A model generated the notes under the pieces. It saw nothing but the letters and a program-made list of their open reading frames with translations. It was not told where the DNA came from and searched no databases. 64,000 bases of DNA. Source: Pachyseris speciosa. Taxonomy: Eukaryota; Cnidaria; Anthozoa; Scleractinia; Pachyseridae. This document shows positions 41,691-53,339 of this stretch, piece by piece. The DNA is taken from contig JAEMWC010000265.1 of NCBI GenBank assembly GCA_016490735.1, positions 541,001 through 605,000 on the forward strand, given 5' to 3'. The stretch's first letter is position 1. The number at the start of each line of letters is the position of its first letter. Both the position numbers and the translations under genes were made by a program.

Positions 41691-44417
41691 CCATTTGGTA
41701 TTTCAGTTATTTACAGTAATTATTACATTTTGAGCTTGTGATGAGGGTGCAGCGTCAATCATCTATCACACATGGAGAGCAAACAATCTAATTGTTTTAG
41801 TATAAATTTACCAGTGGTTCAAAAGAAAATAAGTTAGTAAAATTATCTTTGGTGTGATAGATCACGAGGGCATAGTGAATCATCCATCAAGCATGGAGAT
41901 TGAATAATATTCTTGTTTTGGCATAGATCTACTAAACATTCAAAACCACAGTAAAGTAGTAAATGACCTAAATCCTCTTTGAAGGCACTTCAAAAATTGG
42001 AAGAAGTGGTGGCTATGTTGTTAACAACTGCTACTCAATACCTATCACAGAAAAGATAGCGAGTAGCATGTCCAAACAGAGAATAACATTTGTGATAGAA
42101 AGTAGTAGATTTATACTAAAATGGTTTAGTTCATAACAAATGTAACTCTTGATGACAAATAATTACTCATATTTTGCTATTCTCATGTTAGAATTGAATG
42201 AGAATAGCAAAAGGCAATGATGAAATGCAATGTAATAAATATATGAATATCGGTATACTCACAAATCCAGGTGTTGTTGGGATTAACCAGGAGACAAGAC
42301 CACCTTATCGCTGAAATTGGCACACTGAAGTTTGGTACAGTGAAAGCCGGTGAAAGACCTGTCTTGCATGTGTCAATTGATTGTCGATCGCAATCAGCAA
42401 TGTGTTGTAGATAACCACATCTGATGCACGCACGGCGAATTTTTGGCTGTAGTGCAACTAACATATTTAAATGTAGCCTTTGCAGGCATTTTATGTTTGT
42501 TAGCGAAGACTAAAAGATTTGCGAAAGAACCGAAGTATTCAATTTAGCAAGGCGTCAAAATGAACCTCAACATACTTTGGAGGGAGACTGGTACTGAATG
42601 TTTTTCTCGTTCAAGTCCACTCGCATCACTGAAATTGGAAAAACTTCTTCGTGTGGATTTACAAGCTACGGCGTAGAAAGACTATTACAGTATTTATTTT
42701 CTTTTGGACATGAGGTAAACATTTGTTACATTAAATTTGTCATTGAAAGCGATATCTTGGAGTTTTCCTGAATTTTTTAACCAACGAAAAGAACCTCTTT
42801 TGCAGTTTAATATTACAGGTAAATGTTTTGTAATGTAAAGTAAGCTAATGCTTATGTTAGCATCATGATCATTCTTGCAGAGGTCGGCATAGATTAATAG
42901 TAAAATATCACTGTAATTGGTACATGTAGTAAAAGTGCCCATCGATTGCATGGAGAAGTGTAACTGGGATGAGCGCTGACTAAATGGGATTCTTTGGTAT
43001 GTGATTGTGAGAAGCGAGGGTGTAGTTTAATAGCTTTGCATTTCAAGTGATAGCTAGGGCGGTGCGAATGGCAGGGGCACCCAACGAGCCAAATCAGCCA
43101 AAAGCTGTAGAAAGGCATTCTTAAGTACCTTGTGGTGTTTGAAGTCTGTGTAAAGGAATGTTTTCATTAGCTAGAAGAATTTCATCTGTTCGAATTTCTT
43201 AGCTGAAATTTTAATTGCCTGAAAATGTTAGGGAACAAAATCTTCCTTTGAGAAAATGCTAGCTGAAGTTAACTTTCTAGGGAACCTTTTTTCTTTCTGA
43301 AAAGGCTAGCTGACGTTTTTGGCTGCCAAAACCAGCAATAACGACCTTTCCGAAAGCCTCAGGGGCTATGATTTCCACATAACGAAACTTTTAGGCCACG
43401 TTTTACTTACGAATATCCAAGTGCATTCTTTAATCGACGTCGAAAGCCTAAGGCGAACTACCCTCCACCGAACAGATATCTACCGAAACGTCTCGTTGGG
43501 TGCCCCTGGAATGGGGAAGGAAAGGCTAGGTTTCAGAAAACCTGGCCATTTCATTTACATACCATGGAATAACAACAGTGTCCTTTAAAATATGCCTTGA
43601 TCTTCAAAAGCCTCCGACAAATGAAGTGGCCAGGTATTCTGAGATTGCTCCAAAACCCCTGAATTTTCAAGCTTGATAGGTAACCAGAAGAGAAATGGCA
43701 TTAACAAAAAAATGGCTGCGTTTTCTGAGGCTCTGCCAGGGGGGTTCCATGTCGCTTGTCTGAATTTTAAAATCTCCCATGTCAGTGTTTAAATCGGTAA
43801 TTCCCAGCCTTGATGTCATAGTCTGAATTTTGCCAGGAATGATGTCTCTCGTTGGGTTTTCATTTTATGTGCTGTCGCTACTTTTTGAGCCATGTCACTT
43901 GTCAGAATTTACCTTGGCAGGGCCTCTTTTATGAGGTATTAAGTGTACTATCCTTGATATAGTGTTTTTTACAAAGATAATTTTACAAGGAAAACAAAGC
44001 CGCACAGCAGGTTAAAATTGTGACTCATTTGTGAATAAGCATGCGAGATACCATAGAATCCAGTTAGCTCAATTCATGATAATAATTATGTGATTGAAGT
44101 ACTTCAATGAAATCATACAGCAACTTGAAAGAATTTTTGATCACTGGAAATGTGTCTGAAATTAAGTCATCTTTCAAAAGATACTGATAAAAGCAAACTA
44201 CAATTATATTATAAAGCAGATAGATAGTAATTTAGGAATTGGACATTACAGTGGTGTTTATTCAAAGAGTGTTGAAAAGATATTTGAATTAGTGTCATTA
44301 TAGTATTGTTTGGAGTCTACCAGTTACAGAAATGACATTAATTAACGGTTACTAGATGTGGTTGGGCTTTCCAGCAAGACTTATCATGGCCAAGTTTGTG
44401 TTTGATAACACTAGCTG
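41691..44417. other. non-coding, with one possible exon
   Basis: No repeat or gene recognised apart from the candidate exon 42464-42263. The 89-codon plus-strand frame at 43319 has no recognisable domain. Confidence 0.35.
42263..42464 (-). CDS. possible exon, cysteine-rich peptide
   Basis: Minus-strand frame RRACIRCGYLQHIADCDRQS, IDTCKTGLSPAFTVPNFSVP, then WSCLLVNPNNTWI to a GTGAGT donor. Five cysteines and a balanced composition look coding, but no domain is recognised, the acceptor is unclear and no partner exons were found. Confidence 0.25.
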
Positions 44418-44510
44418 AGGCCATGTTAATTCTCACTATCAAGCAAAAACCAAGTTCAATAATAATTATTGAACTTGGTTTTTGCTTGATAGTGAGAATT
44501 AACATGGCCT
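44418..44510. repeat. perfect palindrome, 46-bp arms, 1-bp centre
   Basis: AGGCCATGTTAATTCTCACT runs inward through CAAGCAAAAACCAAGTTC to a central A, and then back as the exact complement. Both strands therefore encode the same peptide. A very young foldback or hairpin element. Confidence 0.93.
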
Positions 44511-44894
44511 TTCTGCAGCTCAATTCCAGACTTGCTGCAGCAATTAAGAAAACAAACATGTTGCTTTCATGTGTAAAACTATTGTGTGCAAAATGGCATT
44601 ACTTCTGCATGTATAACACCTATTATCATTCAATCCTTTTTTCCCATCCTTCTCATTGGCCCAGAACCTACCACGTGATCTACAACTAACTGCCTACTAA
44701 TAATGGTCAGCTCATGCGCAGTACCATCCAACTATGATTTTGCTACAAATAATATTCTGCTCATGCATAGTTGTGTCCACACGTCCAAGCTCTTCAAATT
44801 CAGAGAAAATGGCAGATCATTTCATGCTCCCCAAAAATAATTATGAAAAACAAGCTCGATGATCAAATGATAAAACTATTATTGAACTAAGTTT

Positions 44895-44997
44895 TCACAA
44901 AATATCGTGATTTGCCAGTGTCTCGCAGATCAATTATTTGGCCGAGGCAAATAATTCAACTGCTCGCCACTGACAAATCACGATATTTTGCTCAACC
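44895..44997. repeat. foldback repeat
   Basis: Inverted arms CAAAATATCGTGATTTGCCA and GACAAATCACGATATTTTG with inner complementary AATTATTTG / CAAATAATT. MITE-like. Confidence 0.75.
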
Positions 44998-45307
44998 TTG
45001 TCCAATAATTGTTTATTGTCTGTAGGTATGATGTAAGAAAACAGTGTCAGCAGTAATTAGCTGTGTGTTTATAACCAGTCAAAATTGAGACAATGACACC
45101 AGTGATCAATAATACAGAGATTTTAATTTTCTTTATAGGTGGATACTGAAGTGTGTGAACAGACATTTTGCTTGGCTTACAAAATATGGGCGAATGATGA
45201 GGCGCATGAATCAAGATAGATTCTTGGTTTATAGTAGTCTATGGTAGTCTATATGTTGTAGTTCAAATTTATGCTTGATTTGATATTTACATACTTTCTT
45301 TTCATAA

Positions 45308-45440
45308 CTAAGTAAACTTTTTCACTGCATGATCATCTGGCTGAGTGTAGTCTTGAGAAGGACTGTTTGTGATGACATTGACTGATGTTTCAACAACCTG
45401 AGCAGAAGTCATCATCAGAGTCAAGTGATTTTTGTAACAT
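45308..45440 (-). mobile_element. inverted copy of a Penelope-type 3' tail
   Basis: The reverse complement matches 45945-46060 (ATGATGACTTC, GCTCAGGTTGT, CAGTCAATGTCA, AGTCCTTCTCAAGACTACACTC). It forms the left half of an inverted pair around the GIY-YIG remnant. Confidence 0.7.
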
Positions 45441-45479
45441 GAGGAGATGGTATCAGTGATATCAGTGAGACTGGGAGAA

Positions 45480-45905
45480 ATTTGAACGTAAGACTGACTG
45501 AACACAAATTAGTGATGAGAAATAGTAACATCAACAATAACATTGCTGAGCACCATTTACTGACAAACCACACAATTGACTGGAACTCTGCTAAATGCAT
45601 TACCTACTGCACTAACTACCACCAATGAATCGCACTGGAAAGTTGGTTTTACTTACTTAGAACAGACACCACTGAACTGTTGCCAACAGCTTCCCGCACC
45701 TTACAAACGAACCTTATTGATGATATCAACAACAGACAAACAATAGACAAACCGACTTATTTCACTAAAAACACACCTACAGACATTTGACTAACAAAAG
45801 ACAGATCAAAACGCACCAATCACGTTTTACAGTCTTCACAGCCAATAACATCACAGCTTAACTGACAGATGACCAATAACATCACAACTTCATTGACCAA
45901 TCAGA
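45480..45905 (+). pseudogene. Penelope-like element remnant, second half of GIY-YIG domain
   Basis: Plus-strand reading LTEHKLVMRNSNINNNIAEH, HLLTNHTIDWNSAKCITYCT, NYHQ, stop, IALESWFYLLRT, then TASRTLQTNLIDD. EH..........IAEH....H.IDW..A.C.T...NY..R..LE(S/A) is the C-terminal half of Penelope GIY-YIG nucleases. An in-frame TGA (near 45625) and a frameshift mark it as dead. Confidence 0.75.
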
Positions 45906-45939
45906 TCAACGACCAGAGTACTTATACCATCTCCTGACG

Positions 45940-46060
45940 TTACACAAATCACTTGACTGTGATGATGACTTCCGCTCAGGTTGTCGAAACGTCAGTCAAT
46001 GTCACCACAAACAGTTCTTCTCAGGACTACACTCACCAGGACGATCATACTTCACTTAGT
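45940..46060 (+). mobile_element. Penelope-type 3' tail
   Basis: Follows the GIY-YIG remnant and carries GATGATGACTTCCGCTCAGG then TTGTCGAAACGTCAGTC, a motif that recurs at Penelope ends. Inverted partner at 45308-45440. Confidence 0.65.
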
Positions 46061-48165
46061 TATGATAATTTATGACTCCTGGGTTCAAACCATTTACGAT
46101 TATACTTTCTTTAATTCTTGTGTATGGTAGTATAATTATGTACACCATTGTGATTGGTCAGTGTAATTGGTTACTGTTGGTTTTATGAAACTCAATTATA
46201 AAGTGTCCACCACACTACATTATTTTGTTCTTTTCCTCAGAGGCAATTTCTTTGTTTCTGGTGTGGTGTTTATAAAGTTTTATTACCTGAAAAATGGTAG
46301 ATTAGATAAAGAGAAATATAGTGGTTTTGCCATAGCAAATTTACAGAAATTTAAGGTTACCATAATAATATGGACTAAGGCATAAGAATTGCAAGTCATA
46401 AGTTAATTCAAAACAAATGAAATATCTTCTCTGAGAAGGGCTTATTAAAGAAAAGTAAGTGCCATTTGGGGCATCTCTTATTAACTTTTTGTTTTTTGCT
46501 GTTAGTTAGAACTTGCAAACAGCGTCTGTACATATGAAGGCCCGAAGAAAAGAAATCTTTGTCACAGACCAAAGTTAATTTAGGTCAACATTCTTTTGAT
46601 TATTTAGTTCTAGAAGACAAAGAAATTAATAATCACCAAGGTAAAATCAAATTTGACCTGTTGCATATCTTTTTAATTTTCAAAATATTTTGTTACATTC
46701 CTGATGTTATGTAAGGTATTGCAAAGACTCTGGTGTTGATAATGGTTTCAACTTAAAACTATGGTGCTGTTCTTGTTAGCAGATCGTTTGTACCCCGTCG
46801 CTTGATAGAACAAGGCAGTATATAGGTAGCTTTGTTAGCGTTGCATTTGTTAATTGGGTATGTTGAGTAGTAATTCTTAAAGGGCATTACAATCCTGGCA
46901 AATTTGTTTAGATTCGGGTAATGCCAAGGGGCTAGTGTTGATAGTGCTTTCCAAGAAAATTGTTCGCTTCATTCCTACTGTTATGTATGGCCACAATTTT
47001 TCAAGTATGGGTATTGCAAAGGCACTAGTGTTGATAATGCTTTTAACTTAAACCTATGGTATTTTTCTTATTGGAAGATCGTTAGTACCCTGGACTTACA
47101 GAATGAGTCGAGAATATAGGTAGCTTTGTGAATGACTTATATGAAATAAATCACATATGATCAGTTGGAGCAATTTGATAACATAAGTGGAGAATCTAGC
47201 AATTGATGAGAAGTCACTTTTGGCTTTTTTCCAGGCACCCCATGAATTATAAGGCATTACTGCAATGGTGGTGTTGTTATTTTCAAAATTGTCAATGGTG
47301 CAACCCCTACAGATCAATTATAAAATGTATGGTTAATTAATAGGAGAAAAAAAAAGCCTGTTTCGGTAGGTGCATTCCAGTGTAATCACATGGTTGTGAA
47401 TTGGACTATGGTTGCAGAACCACCAGTTCTGCAAGGCATCTTACAGTGAATTGTAATTATTGTTGTTCCTTAAACGTTAGCACACACGAGGGGGATATTC
47501 GAACAATGTGTGCCATTATAAACACATGCTGAACTATTTTGATGTATTTTGCAGTTTGTTCCCGTGTAAACCCTTCAACGGAGTTATCCCCTTACTTTGC
47601 TTCATCCTTGAATTCTACAGGTGAATAATCCCTGAGACCATTTCCTGCGAATATTCCAGTGTGTGTGGCGACTGTGAGTGATTAGTTGGGTGAATTCCAT
47701 AACATACATGTAAGTATTATGAACTTGTTTTCGATGTATTTTTGTAGACAATGATATTAAAGAAAAACTGTGTTGTATCCAAAACTATGCTTGTTGTTTC
47801 TGTGCATGTCTTATGTCTCCTAGTACTGCATTACTAGTATCTTTGGTGAGGACAAAACATGGGCCAGGGGTCAATGGATCCCGCTTCTGGACCTGGTCCA
47901 TGCATCCTCTGTTTATAACCTAGAAAACAGCAATTGAAGAAAAGCAGGCACATGAAAACAACAAAACCTCAATCGTCTGACTGCCCATGTGCTTTTCTAA
48001 AAATACAACTGAAGATTCCCAATTATCATTCCTGCCTCTCTCATAGAAAGAGTCCAGTCCAGATTCGATGTCCGGCTACTAAGCTTTGCCTCCGCCGATA
48101 TCCGCATACTGAACAAGGTAGTCAAGCCCTGTGTTGAGGTGTAAAATAAATAGTACTTGAAACAA
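46061..48165. other. non-coding with a diverged tandem duplication
   Basis: No gene recognised. Segments near 46712-46840 and 47006-47130 share TATTGCAAAG, GTTGATAATG and TATAGGTAGCTTTGT blocks at a spacing of about 294 bp; a weaker third copy starts near 46918. A SINE-like GACTTATATGAAATAAATC fragment is at 47132. Confidence 0.45.
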
Positions 48166-48790
48166 CAATCGTCTCCTTGTGGACCATTTATTTTCTAATC
48201 CAAGCGTAATATTTCTCAGACGGTTGCAAAAGCTTCGCCTTGTCAACATCTTGTGGGCCGTTTATTTTCTAATCCAAGCGTAATATTTCTCAGGCGGATG
48301 CAAAAGATTTGCCATGTCAAGATCTCCTTGTGGGCCATTCCTTTTCTAGTCCAAGCGTAATATTTCTCAGGCGGTTGCAAAAGATTTGCCTCGTCAAGTT
48401 TGTAGATTACTAGATGAAACGCGCTCTCAATGTTCACACGCTCTAGAAAATGGGGAATACATGGACGTGTTGTATCCTCGTGCGCCATATTATAATTCCG
48501 TTTTTGCCGGACGTAATTGCGTAGACCTATATTAGCATTTTCCACGCGCTTTCAGAACGAGGAATGCCATCGCGAAAAAAATAATCTTTCGGTTGCAAAG
48601 CTTCGCCCCGTCAAGTTTGTAGATTACTAGTTGAAACACGCTCTTTGTTCACACGCTTTAGAAAACGGGTAACGATCATATATGGTCCTTGTCGGGTGTT
48701 TCTTTATTTTATAGTCAAAGCGTAATATTTTTAAGCAGTTGCGAAGCTACGCCTTGTTAAGTTTGTAGATTACTACTAAAGTTGAAACGC
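48166..48790. repeat. satellite array C, about 80-bp unit
   Basis: Three close copies (48166-48400) of CTAATCCAAGCGTAATATTT, CTCAGGCGGTTGCAAAAG and TTGTGGGCC, and decayed copies to about 48790. Confidence 0.82.
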
Positions 48791-48894
48791 GCTCTTTGTT
48801 CACACGCTTTTGAAGACGGGGAATACGTGGACGTGTTATATTTCCTCGTGAGGCATATTTTATTTCAGTTCTTACCGCACGTACTTGCGTAGAC

Positions 48895-49350
48895 CTTTTC
48901 GAAACGAGGAATAGTCGGCTGTGCTGGCTTAAGGGGTGAGAAGGAAGACAATGAAGTAACGAAAAACAGTTATTTGTGAGAAATAGTTGAGGTTGCGATT
49001 TTTCGCAAAATTTGTAAAATTTGTATGGCGGCTGTGCTGGTTGAAAAGGTGAGAAGGAAGACAATGATGTAACGAAAAATAGTAAATAGCGAAAAATAGT
49101 TGGGGTTGCGATTTTTCGCAAATTTCACAAAATTAGTAAAATTTGCAAGGCGGTTGTGCTGGCTGAAGAGGTTAGAAGGTAAACAATGAAGTAACGAAAA
49201 ATAGTAAATAGCAAAATATAAATCAGGTTGCGATTTTTCGCAAATTTCGCAAAATTTGCGAGGCGGCCGTGCTGGCTGAAGAGGTTACACAATTTCGCGA
49301 AGGGGCAACGAAAAATCGCAAAAATCGTAAAATTTGCATTTGCGTTCAAT
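48895..49350. repeat. satellite array D, about 120-bp unit, about 3.5 copies
   Basis: Units contain GCGGCTGTGCTGGCTGAAGA, GTAACGAAAAATAGTAAATA and GGTTGCGATTTTTCGCAAA. A (GTT)n/(TCA)n tract follows at 49409-49455. Confidence 0.85.
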
Positions 49351-49997
49351 CCTGGACATAAGTGACGATTTTTACTTTACGCATTCTGCAGAGGGGTGAG
49401 ATATCTTGCTATCATCATCATCATTGTTGTTGTTGTTGTTGTTGTTGTTATCATTAGCATCATTAGTATTAATATAGTATTCTTTCAACTAACGTGCGAC
49501 ACGGTTTTTCTCCAATTGACCGTAATTGGGAAAAGAAAGGTCAAGTTGTTTATAGCCTTATATTGCTAACCTGGGCCGCTATCAATAAGCTCATTCAATC
49601 ATCCATCCATTCATTTATTCCATCCCTTCAACCGGTTGTTCGTACGTTTATTCATCCACTAATTATGATTTACTCAGATGAGAACGTTCACTATGCAAAT
49701 TAACCGGTGTAGGGGGCCCATACACAGCTCATAGTCGTGTAAGGTTAATAGAAAATAGTTACTCAATGCTTTTCAGTGGTATACCATGGACTATCCCAGG
49801 AGTCACTGGTATTTTCTTGGTTATACACACGAGTCTTTTGGTAGCTATTTTGTGAAAAAAAATCCTTTTATAGGCACAGCCCTGAGAAATTTGACTCATT
49901 TAGCCGTGTATTTCGTTCTCTCAACCTTCTGAACTGACCGTCAAAACTATTTTGTGTTGCCAAAGCTGACGAAGTCTCGAGTTCTCCAACATGCATT

Positions 49998-50186
49998 TCA
50001 AAAAGTCATTAATAATTCATGAAGGCTAAATTTTACGTCCTGTTTTCTCGGGGGAAAGTAATAAACCCAAGGATGTTTTTGAAGCCGTTCAATTAACTCG
50101 CAGTTCTTTTTTAATTAGGTCTCAAACACGAGGAACAGCCGAGTGTTTTAAACTTGATAAAAATCTCCTGCTCGTTTGTTAAACTA
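49998..50186 (-). mobile_element. dispersed foldback repeat, copy 3 (shortened)
   Basis: Shares AAGTCATTAATAATTCATGA, CCGTTCAATTAACTCGC and AAACACGAGGAACAGCCGAG with the other copies. It interrupts the segment homologous to the kinase 3' flank (17.95 kb), so it inserted after the duplication. Confidence 0.7.
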
Positions 50187-50299
50187 GACGTAAGAAAGTA
50201 AGCTCTACAATTTGAGGGTTAATTTGTATCTGACGTAAAAGTCGGTGATTCGAGTCGAGTTAAATGGTCAATATGTGTAATTTTCTGACAGCTGGTTAG

Positions 50300-50365
50300 T
50301 TAATCGTCTGCCAGATCCTTAGCGTTAGCATACAGACTGTCGTCGTACTGACTGACGTAAGGGCT
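50300..50365 (-). pseudogene. duplicate tail exon (exon 20 equivalent)
   Basis: TAA at 50302-50300. Reads YVSQYDDSLYANAKDLADD. Compared with the parent it lost six bases around YVNL, and the CTCCAG acceptor is one base out of phase. Confidence 0.75.
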
Positions 50366-50523
50366 GGAGGTTTTACATTGACCAACTACGCTGTTGGCCA
50401 GGTCATCTCGAATTCCATTTCCTTCCTATATTACCAAAGTTCTTCTTCACGAGCCATTAAAACATTGCAATGAAAACCGTTTAATAAACTTCATAGCGAT
50501 TATATTGAAAGTGCTCTTCGTAC

Positions 50524-50623
50524 CTTGAGATTTTTCTCCATTTCTTTGATGGCCTTCTTCAGTTTTTCAAAAGTGGGTCGATCAGCTGGCTGTTCTTCCC
50601 AACACTTCAGCATAAAATCGTAT
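50524..50623 (-). pseudogene. duplicate exon 19 equivalent
   Basis: 100 nt, open: [20 protein letters not shown] then LKKAIKEMEKNLK, donor GTACGA. About 80 percent identical in protein to the parent. Confidence 0.88.
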
Positions 50624-50744
50624 CTAATCCAGGTCAAATCAATAAAATGATCATTAAAGGCAGTACAGGTACTGGATATATTTAACGTACTGGCACACTG
50701 CTGAAACAGAGGATCATAAAGTTAAAGAAATTTTCACGATTATG

Positions 50745-50905
50745 CTGTCGGTGATGATGTTGATGACGATGATGATGATGACAGTGGTGGTGGCGGTGGT
50801 GGTAGATCAGTAAAGGTGACGGTGATGATGACCCTGATGGCGATACTGATGCTGATACTGATGCTGATGCAGATGATGATGATGATGATGATGATGGTGA
50901 TGATA
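50745..50905. repeat. (GAT)n tract in the duplicate
   Basis: Shorter homologue of the 18581-19087 tract, in the equivalent intron; the repeat predates the duplication. Confidence 0.88.
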
Positions 50906-51463
50906 CCGCGGTACTAACGAGCGAACTTGTGCCCTTGTGTTTTATTCAAGGACTGCACTGAACAAGGTGAATGCGCAGTGAGTAAGTAAAATCCTTTATT
51001 TAAACACGATCAGTGCGTAACGCAATGTATAGATGCATGCCTGAGGGGTCTTGTACTATCTATGAAAACGTGAAGAGATGGTGCATATTAGAGACCAAAC
51101 TAGACTGATAAAAAATGTAAGATGAATTGGGATAATAAACACCAAAAAATGTCAATAAAATTCAAAAAATAAGAATTATTTACATAGAAGTTCAAGAATT
51201 TAAAGTGAGATTTACATGAAAGTTTAAAAATCTAAAATTAAAATATAAAATTGGACATCTTCTTACATGGGCTCCTACAGGGAACATTTAAGACATCGGA
51301 AACATCGGCAGACTCTGAGCAGCAGATTAAAAGTCTATGGAATGCGGGCAGGTGTTATTTATCGCTATAATATGATCAAGTCCTGCACAGTTCCAAAACG
51401 GAAAGTAGACGCGTGTTCTTCCTAGAAAATGGAGAAGTCAGAAAAAAATGGCAGCATTCTTAC

Positions 51464-51560
51464 AGTTTACTGCCGACATGAGTCGGTTTGGGCATTTTGT
51501 ATTCCTCTTCAAGTTTCTGGGCGATTTGTCGAGCATCTATGACCGGATAAAGTGTGCCAC
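51464..51560 (-). pseudogene. duplicate exon 18 equivalent
   Basis: 97 nt, open, acceptor CATCTATGCAG, donor GTAAGA. Reads GGTLYPVIDARQIAQKLEEE then YKMPKPTHVGSKL. Confidence 0.88.
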
Positions 51561-51771
51561 CTGCATAGATGAAGTGGAATTACCGTTACTGAATACAAAG
51601 TTAATGAGGCCTTTATTACAAATTAGTGAAACTTACTATACAGTAATAAGAAGGCTTCTATCAAAAAGTGCACCTTGGTTTTAGTTGTTCACATAAACAA
51701 CTTTCTTTGGTTGTCACAGCTTAGCATAAGGTGAATTTGGAGCAAATAGCCAAAGAGTCAGCAAAACCTAC

Positions 51772-51812
51772 ACACAGTTAGAATCCCGTACAGTAGGATT
51801 CCATAACTCCAC
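51772..51812 (-). pseudogene. duplicate exon 17 equivalent
   Basis: 41 nt, [14 protein letters not shown], donor GTAGGT. Carries the E-to-G and G-to-C changes. Confidence 0.88.
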
Positions 51813-52358
51813 CTGCGAAAGGAAAAAGGTTGTTATTCAACGGCTACCGATCTTGCATGCCTCTTAGTGTTTTTAGCTGTTCTAGACAATAAAAAGAGAA
51901 AGGTCGTTCTATACAATCAGTAATTGGTGGGCCTTTTTATCACAAACCCATTGAAATGTTTTAAGCCCTAGCTTACCTCAGGAGGAACCAAGGGTGTGGA
52001 CATTCTGAAAAAATATATATTTTTGAGCATGGCAGATCACTATCTTTTGGCAAGCAACAGAATAATTGCGAACCTAAACAACACCACCCAACATGTCGAA
52101 GACAGCTTGCAAAGCGTTAAACTGAAGTTCCTATTGGTCCTTGTAAATAGCCGACATATGTGGTGTTATCTCCGTCATTCTCGATCAGTGGGCGAGGTTA
52201 AGTTGTGTCACGTTTGCTCGGTAAGTTTGCATTTGTCCAGTACTAACGTTTAGTGAAATACGGTGAAGTAAAAACTGAATACAAGAAATGCTGCTGGTGG
52301 GAATAATCTAATTAAAGACAACTTTGCTTATTTCCAAGTAAAACTGATACTTAATTAC

Positions 52359-52429
52359 ACGTCACTCTGTGTTGTGTTTATTCCAAACACCAACGCTTCG
52401 TAAGCAGTCCACTTCACTGGCAGGCGACC
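52359..52429 (-). pseudogene. duplicate exon 16 equivalent
   Basis: 71 nt, acceptor TTTTCATAG, donor GTAATT. Reads [20 protein letters not shown] then QSDV. This is the most 5' kinase exon of the duplicate. Confidence 0.88.
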
Positions 52430-52520
52430 CTATGAAAACAAAATGAGTTTACAAAGAAAACTTTAATTGCATAACAAAAAGTACATGACGGGGAATGACA
52501 CGAAAACCTGATGGTTTTTT

Positions 52521-52712
52521 CATGTCTTCTCGATTTAAAGGTACGTTGCACTTAGATTCAAAACTCATAATTATATTGACAAATGTTGTCACTTGCTAAA
52601 GCTCGATATTCCCTTATTCATGTCTTCTCGATTTAAAGGTTGCACGTAGATTCAAAACTCATAATTATATTGACAAATGTTGTCACTTGCTAAAGCTCGA
52701 TATTCCCTTATT
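52521..52712. repeat. tandem duplication, 98-bp period
   Basis: CATGTCTTCTCGATTTAAAG at 52521 repeats at 52619, followed by the same ATTCAAAACTCATAATTATA and GTTGTCACTTGCTAAAG blocks. Present only in the truncated kinase duplicate, not in the parent. Confidence 0.9.
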
Positions 52713-53339
52713 ATTATTTTTGGTGACGTTAGGCACCATTCACGTGCATGATGTCTCATCACCGACATACATTCTCCTGTATTTCTGCGTTTAAACCATT
52801 TATATTTGCAACTGAGGTAGTGCACACTGCAGTTTTATAAAGAACTAAGCAGCAGATAAAGTATCATTGACTTGTGTTAAAATCAGTTTCAGTAGTTTCA
52901 CTAGCAACCTTTGTAGTTTCCGAGGTACCATGGTATGGAATCCCAAAAGTATGGGTTCCCAAGTCTCCACTGATTAAAATCAGCAGGTAAAGGGGGATCT
53001 TTGTGTGTGCAAGGGAAGGTGGTTGTGAGCAGAAAATAAGATCATTAGTAAAATAGTTAGCTTAGTATTTCTGAGGGGTTATATTGAACGAGAGACCTCT
53101 GCAACGCAGCACTCTCAAGCTCAACAATTAGTGTAAAAGTAACAAAACCAACTAAAACCTAGCAGAAATGTTAGATTAAAATTCCAGAGAAAGCCACATC
53201 GAGGGAGTAATTTGGTGAGGGGCAAAACATGTGAAGGGATTAGGGCTAGTAGTTTTAAATAGAGGGGTGAAGAAAATAAAATAAATAGAGGGAATTTGGG
53301 GGGTGGAAACTCATTACAGGGATTAGGGTTATATTGAGC

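Larger units (their letters stand above)
50300..52429 (-). pseudogene. truncated duplicate of the receptor kinase (last five exons)
   Basis: Exons 52429-52359, 51812-51772, 51560-51464, 50623-50524 and the tail at about 50365-50300 correspond one to one, with equal lengths, to RTK exons 16-20. Four are open with correct splice sites: [74 protein letters not shown]. The conserved glutamate of LLYE is glycine and TVGG is TVCG. The tail reads YVSQYDDSLYANAKDLADD and has lost two of three pYxN motifs; its acceptor no longer gives the right phase. Homology to the parent stops at about 52880, just before the catalytic-loop exon, so no active kinase can be made from this block alone. The low number of stops suggests a recent duplication or retained expression. 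Confidence 0.88.

Noticed and set aside
44396..44689. 97-codon frame with a hydrophobic stretch
   Set aside because: Most of it is the perfect palindrome, which encodes the same peptide on both strands.
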